Below are positions 59,481 to 64,000 of a stretch of 64,000 nt of DNA, piece after piece. The stretch's first letter is position 1. Every line of letters starts with the position of its first letter. This DNA comes from Oopsacas minuta. Lineage: Eukaryota; Porifera; Hexactinellida; Lyssacinosida; Leucopsacidae. The notes beneath the pieces are model-generated. The model saw nothing but the letters and a program-made list of their open reading frames with translations, was not told the DNA's origin and did no database searches. The DNA lies in assembly GCA_024704765.1 (NCBI GenBank), contig JAKMXF010000307.1, positions 1 to 64,000 on the forward strand, given 5' to 3'. The translations under genes and the position numbers were made by a program.

Positions 59481-60361
59481 TGCTCTCTAGCAAGTTAGGC
59501 CAGTGTGTTAATCTTGATATCTAGGCTATCATTAGTTTTATCAGTATTTAATATATTGTTGTCGAATTGGTGGTCATCTATAGGGGTTTAAATGGTCATA
59601 TTTGAATACTTAAACGGCATCACTTTGACTAAATTCGCGCATTTGTTCAAATTGATGACGTACCGACATTTGCCCTATTGAGGGCACCACTGATAAAAAT
59701 TTCAACCATCTAAAATCTATATTGGCTGAGCAGTGGCTAACAAGATGATGTTTCGAAAATCCGAAACATGACTATTAGGTCGTCATTTCGACATAGGAAG
59801 ACTCGAACTTTTCCGAACCTGGCTAAATATACCCCTGTATGCCAAAATCAGCCTTAGGGCCTTCCAGTTAATTCACTCATTCTAAACTTCAACATATCTA
59901 TACTATTAAACCGTAATTAATTTTCACTAGTGCGCTTCAATTGCTAGGTCGCTGCCTCAAGTGAAGCTAACCAGAGGTACTAACCTGTAAAACAGTGACC
60001 CAGCAAGCGAAGCGCGCTAGCAACCTACATATAGTTTTATTATAGCATTGATAATTACCATGTATATGAGAAGGTGTAAAAACCGAAAAATCACAAACCA
60101 AACATTCCAATTGGGGCATATTACGAATGAATTCCCTATCCATGACTTCCTATTCAACAATACTATCTTAGGGATAATCTATATTATTAAATCTAAATTG
60201 TTGTTTGTTTGTTTTTCCGTTGTCAAGGAAAGGATTTTAGGTATGCAATTTTGAAATTGTCGCATAACTATGTATTTATCGTGTTTATCAAGGAATTAAA
60301 TAGAGTTCAATAAAACTCCACTAAATATATCGAACATACTAAATCCGAGTATATCTTTGTA
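59481..60361. other. Repeat-rich spacer before the gypsy element
   Basis: 59780-59860 resembles dispersed sequence near 19720-19800 and 43910-43960 (blocks such as 'ccttccagt' and 'cgaacttttccgaacc'). 60184-60380 is the inverted copy of 6380-6505. No gene. Confidence 0.45.
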
Positions 60362-60385
60362 ATAACCCGGTCCCTGTACTAGGAT

Positions 60386-60715
60386 ATGTCGAATGTCGAG
60401 GCTGAAATGGTTATGGGAAAGAGAGAACCGACATTCCAACGAATTCAGATTTTAGATACGGACGAACCAACCCTATTGCTAGGTCGCATATTTATGCAGA
60501 AACTAGGGTCAGTAGAGTTTGACTTCAAGCGAGGACGTATCAAGCTGTGGAAGTACTGGACGGATATAGAAAATACAGTAGAAGGAATCACGCCCCTGAC
60601 CAGAGCGCAGATTGTCAAACGAGATGAAGAGCTTGACGAGTGTAGAAAGAAGTCTGCGGGAGAACTGCTAAGTCCGGATCGAGGAGATGGGCAAAGGGCA
60701 ATAGTTGAGAGTTAG
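60386..60715 (+). pseudogene. Gypsy pol: protease C-terminal part and linker
   Basis: The frame includes TLLLGRIFMQKLGSVEFDFK, where LLGR.F is the C-terminal signature of retroviral-type aspartic proteases. The active-site DTGA triad is not in this frame, so the N-terminal half is missing. The stop at 60715 separates it from the reverse transcriptase. Confidence 0.6.
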
Positions 60716-60939
60716 ACACAACAATACGAAGGAATCTTCTCTCGAAGTAGAGGACAACCCACTCGCACTAAACTAGACGTACATCACGCTATCATCACCG
60801 CTGACAATCCCCCACAGAGTAATAGGCCTCGTAGAATACGACCTAGTTGGGAAACACAGATAAACCGCCAGCTGATGAGATGACGCGTGCCAATCCACCA
60901 ATATGCAGACCTAGTAACTCACCGTAGAGTTCTGACGTA

Positions 60940-61600
60940 GTATTAGTAAAAAAGAAGGACAGTAGCCTTCGGATTGCCGTAGACTACCGACGCTTGAACA
61001 CGATAACGAAACGAGATCAATACAGCTTGCCTAATCCCCAATGTATCTTCGACAAACTGAAGGGTAGCAGAGTCTTTAGTAAGTTAGATATTCCTAGCGC
61101 ATATTGGACAGTACCGATCCGCGAACCAGATATTGAGAGGACAGTATTCCATACCCCGCGCGGCTTGTCCGAAATGATGGTGATACTGTTCGGTCTGAGG
61201 AATAGTCAGTCAACCTTTCAAAGACTTATGGACAGGACTTTGAGAGGAACTGCAAACGTCAAAAGATTCGTGGATGACATAATGATATTTTCCAACGGCT
61301 TCGAAGAGCATTTATCATACTTTTAAGATGTATTTCAACGCTTCGAGGTCGCGAGTCTGCAACTCAGGAAGGATAAGTGCAGGCTAGCCTATCAAAGAAT
61401 AGAATTCCTAGGGCACTGAATTTCAGAGGAAGGAAGAAGTCCTCTAGCAAGTTATGCCAAGAGTTAGCAATGCTTCCCCAGACCGAACAATGTCAAGGAA
61501 CTCCAGAGGTACCTTGGCATGGCAAACTACTACCGTTGTTACCTAAAGAACTTCTCAGTGGTGGCCGAACAGCTTTACGCTCTGACCTGGACAGGACATA
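60940..61600 (+). pseudogene. Gypsy pol: reverse transcriptase and RNase H start
   Basis: LRIAVDYRRLNTITKRDQYS, then FSKLDIPSAYWTVPI with the first catalytic Asp, FGLRNSQSTFQRLMDRTL, and FVDDIMIFSNGFEEHL, where FVDD is the polymerase active site. From 61320 the thumb (RFEVASLQLRKDKC, IEFLGH) is broken by stops and frame changes, and RNase H traces (KWCWDEHCERAFNELSNRLL) follow at about 61600-61660. Confidence 0.8.
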
Positions 61601-62319
61601 AATGGTGCTGGGACGAACATTGCGAGCGTGCATTCAACGAACTAAGTAATCGGTTATTGAAAGAGCCCGTGATACTCACTTATCCGTGATGGAACGGGAG
61701 TTCCACATTGAAGCAGACCCTTGTGCAACTGGGGTCGGAGTGGTACTTGGACAGGTAGATGAGAAGACAAGGAAAGTCAGACCAATTGAGCATTTTTCCT
61801 CTTCCCTCACCCAAGGCAGTGGGTCAACTGATAGCATGGGTACCAAGTGTAGCAATATGTAAATGGGCTGTCTACCTAAAGGGATCGGTAGGAGTAGCCT
61901 ACATACATATCACTGTCCTTTGAATTGAACTCTGTCCCAAAGAGAACCCAAACCCACTTTTGCTCGATTGCTCATGGAACTACAAGGGTTATCATTGCGC
62001 ATAGAGACTCGACCTGGTAAGGATAACATTGTGGCCGACTATTTAAGCTTCAGACAAACGGAGAAATCGATGAGTACTTCAACGCTGAAGATAGTTTTGA
62101 AGAGAAGGTATTTCACATCCGTTCGAGAAAAGCTCTGCAACGCAAGATCGAAAGGGAACAGCGAGAGGATTCAGTAATTCGTGACTCCCTCTTCCAAATT
62201 CAGAGTGACGGAGGAGTAAGCAGGGGATGATTGAAGAGAGTCGAAGAAAAATTGAACATACAGAATGGAATACTTTTATTTGAAGATAGAATTGTCATAC
62301 CTCAACGATTACGCTTGAG

Positions 62320-63130
62320 ATACTAGAAGCAGTACATTCCCAACATCATCTCGGAGTAAACGGAATCCTACTATTGCTCCGGAGCTCGTATTTCTGGATT
62401 AAAATGACTCGAGACACACGAGCATACTGTCGTGGATACCTCACTTGTCAGCGCACTAAACTTACGAACATGGGGAAGGAACCAGTTCAGGAGATAGATA
62501 TGAGTAAGAGCATTCCAGGTTACGCGGTGGGATCGATGTAGGTTCTCTGCCTTAGGCAGAAGGAGGTTATCGTTACTTCCTCTTGATGGTAGACCTCTTC
62601 AGCAGATACGTGGAGCTATTCCCGCTGGCGGACCAGGAGACTAGTAGTTTAGTGAATGCCTTTAAGCAAGGGTGGATATGCAGAGGACACAGTGTACCAA
62701 CAAGAATTCTAAGCGATCAAGGAAGCAGTATAGAAGGGGAATAATTCAAAGAGTTCTGCCGATCTCTAGGGATAGAGAAAAGAGAACCACACCATATCAC
62801 CCTAAAACAGATAGGATTGCCGAACGTAACATAGGGATGATTAAACAAGTAATTCGTTGCCTACAACTAGATCGAAGACTTCCAAAAGGATCATGGCCTT
62901 CCCTACTAACGGAAGCATCTTTTCATCGTAATGGAATGACTAATGGTACAAGTAGTGTCTCCCCTCACATGCTAGTTCGCGGACAGCAACCACGATCCCC
63001 CATGGACTCTTGGTACGATACGCTCAAGGAAGGGGGAACGAATTCCTATGAAGAATATTTAAGTTCCCTCAAATTGAAACAGGAGACGCTGCGCCAAATC
63101 GCACAAGAGAATGCTGTTGAAATCTAGAGA
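62320..63130 (+). pseudogene. Gypsy pol: integrase
   Basis: The zinc-binding HHCC domain is seen at about 62325-62465 (AVHSQHHLGVNG then YCRGYLTCQRTK). The core follows in several frames: MVDLFSRYVELFPLADQE (first Asp) near 62585-62640, ILSDQGS (second Asp) near 62705, and TPYHPKTDRIAERNIGMIKQ near 62790-62850, which resembles the YHPQT.G..ER.N block containing the Glu region. The 62672-63127 frame then runs on through the C-terminal part. At least three frameshifts or stops are present. Confidence 0.75.
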
Positions 63131-63503
63131 GAGTACGGAAATAGAAATCGGAGGAGAACCACTTCAGCACATCCAAGGCGGTGACTACATGATGCTCAAA
63201 AAGAACATGTTGTAAGACTCGTTGGCCCCACGCTCTGAAGGACTTTATTCCGTAGTCAGGCGAAAAGGACCCAATGTCGAGATTCGCTTAGCAACTCGTG
63301 AGAAATGGGTCCACCTAAACTATTGCAAGGAATACGTTGATGACCAACCAGTTGTTGTTCAAATAGAATGAATATTAGGAATGATAATCATTCCTTAAAC
63401 GAAGAACTTGTGGCGGGAGGTGAAGACTACCATCACGTGCAGTCCGACCACGAAGACGATACCGAAGAAAGAACAAATGAAGCAAGGTATGAAGACCCCG
63501 GGG

Positions 63504-64000
63504 TGATGTTATGGTTAGTTCACTAAAGCACCCTCAGTGGGTGGTCTCCCCTATTTATAGGCCCAATTCTTTAGTTTAAATTACTTAGTATAAATACATA
63601 AAACTGTAAATTTAGCTAGTTTCCTAGATACCTATATTCACTTGTGTTTCTCTTTCTTTTTAAAACAAGCTCATTCGTAATTGACTTAACAGACGTATCA
63701 CCTTTTCCACCGTTCGAAAGCTCTCGAAGGCCAGGTACATCGAACTTTGTGGGAGCTTGCCCGAGGTTAGCCAGGCTACGCTATCCTTAACATGGTAAGT
63801 CCAGATAATGGAAACTCTACCTGCAACACCACAGCCCCAGTTGCGAATATCATCACTCTACCATCCCAAGTGTATTGCGAGAAAGCCGCACAGACGAGTC
63901 TACCCTAAGACTAAATACACCATGGAATCAGATACAAGATTCTTATCTAATTTATATTTTTAAATGTGTCCTTGTTTGTACCCGTTTGGGTTCCGTTCCT
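63504..64000 (+). repeat. Candidate 3' LTR, cut by window edge
   Basis: Begins near 63504 with TGATGTTATGG after a purine/C-rich 'gaagaccccgggg' that could be the polypurine tract. A TATA-like 'ctatttataggccc' lies near 63551. The end is outside the window, and no 5' LTR is available for comparison, so this is tentative. Confidence 0.4.

Larger units (their letters stand above)
60362..63500 (+). mobile_element. Ty3/gypsy LTR retrotransposon, 5'-truncated and decayed
   Basis: Plus-strand pol domains occur in the order protease, reverse transcriptase, RNase H, integrase, which is the Ty3/gypsy order. No gag or 5' LTR was recognised upstream of 60386. A candidate 3' LTR starts near 63504. Confidence 0.8.

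Noticed and set aside
1-64000. CRISPR arrays, tRNA or rRNA genes
   Set aside because: No regularly spaced direct repeats, and no tRNA- or rRNA-like sequence was recognised by eye; a tRNA scan could not be run.
60386-64000. Infectious retrovirus with an envelope gene
   Set aside because: Only pol-type domains of a Ty3/gypsy element are present, all decayed; nothing envelope-like lies between integrase and the candidate LTR.

Overview
This is a 64 kb window of AT-rich, intron-containing animal DNA that is dominated by transposable elements. The mix of Tc1, DD37D, DD37E and DD41D mariners, MULE, hAT, Merlin, P, Ginger, Tigger/pogo and Ty3/gypsy elements, with small spliceosomal introns of about 75-100 nt, fits an arthropod. 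A parasitic copepod such as a caligid sea louse is my best guess, but that is an inference. No bacterial operon, CRISPR array, tRNA or rRNA was seen.

Layout. 1.5-2.8 kb: a decayed MULE transposase with a C-terminal RING finger. 3.3-8.1 kb: a Tigger-like terminal-inverted-repeat (TIR) shell holding a pogo element (3.8-6.35 kb). 9.4-19.6 kb: a P-type element invaded by a long-TIR Merlin-like element (10.1-13.9 kb, itself holding a hAT fossil) and by a RAG1/Transib-like element (14.39-17.73 kb). 19.84-23.7 kb: a Ginger-type element with a Tc1 in its left arm. 23.7-29 kb: largely featureless apart from a small TIR element. 29-33.3 kb: a DD37D mariner, a DD41D mariner and a second MULE fossil.

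34.6-43.3 kb (minus strand): host-like sequence. It holds exons of one or more multi-pass membrane proteins that I do not recognise, interrupted by a full-length Tc1, and then a 375-residue ORF whose helix pattern resembles a very divergent nuclear-receptor ligand-binding domain. 44.4-45.9 kb: a hAT element. 46.3-47.9 kb: minus-strand coding remnants, including a second receptor-like exon whose 5' edge is cut by a Merlin element (47.87-51.46 kb) with 0.6 kb TIRs. 51.7-52.6 kb: a large foldback element. 52.9-54.1 kb: a broken copy of a multi-copy arthropod gene family. 55.4-56.8 kb: a DD37E element. 57.4-57.9 kb: a MITE. 58.2-59.5 kb: the second DD37D copy. 60.4-64 kb: a decayed Ty3/gypsy retrotransposon running into the window edge.

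The standout is the 3345 bp element at 14388-17732. Both ends begin with the heptamer CACAGTG, the same heptamer as V(D)J recombination signals. It is flanked by a perfect 5 bp duplication (TATTG), and skipping it restores the reading frame of the P-element transposase. It carries one minus-strand gene resembling the RAG1 core, including a C-terminal zinc knuckle, and has no room for a RAG2-like partner. The gene is dead: it has frameshifts, stops, a (GT)n expansion and an apparent Asp-to-Tyr change at the second catalytic position.
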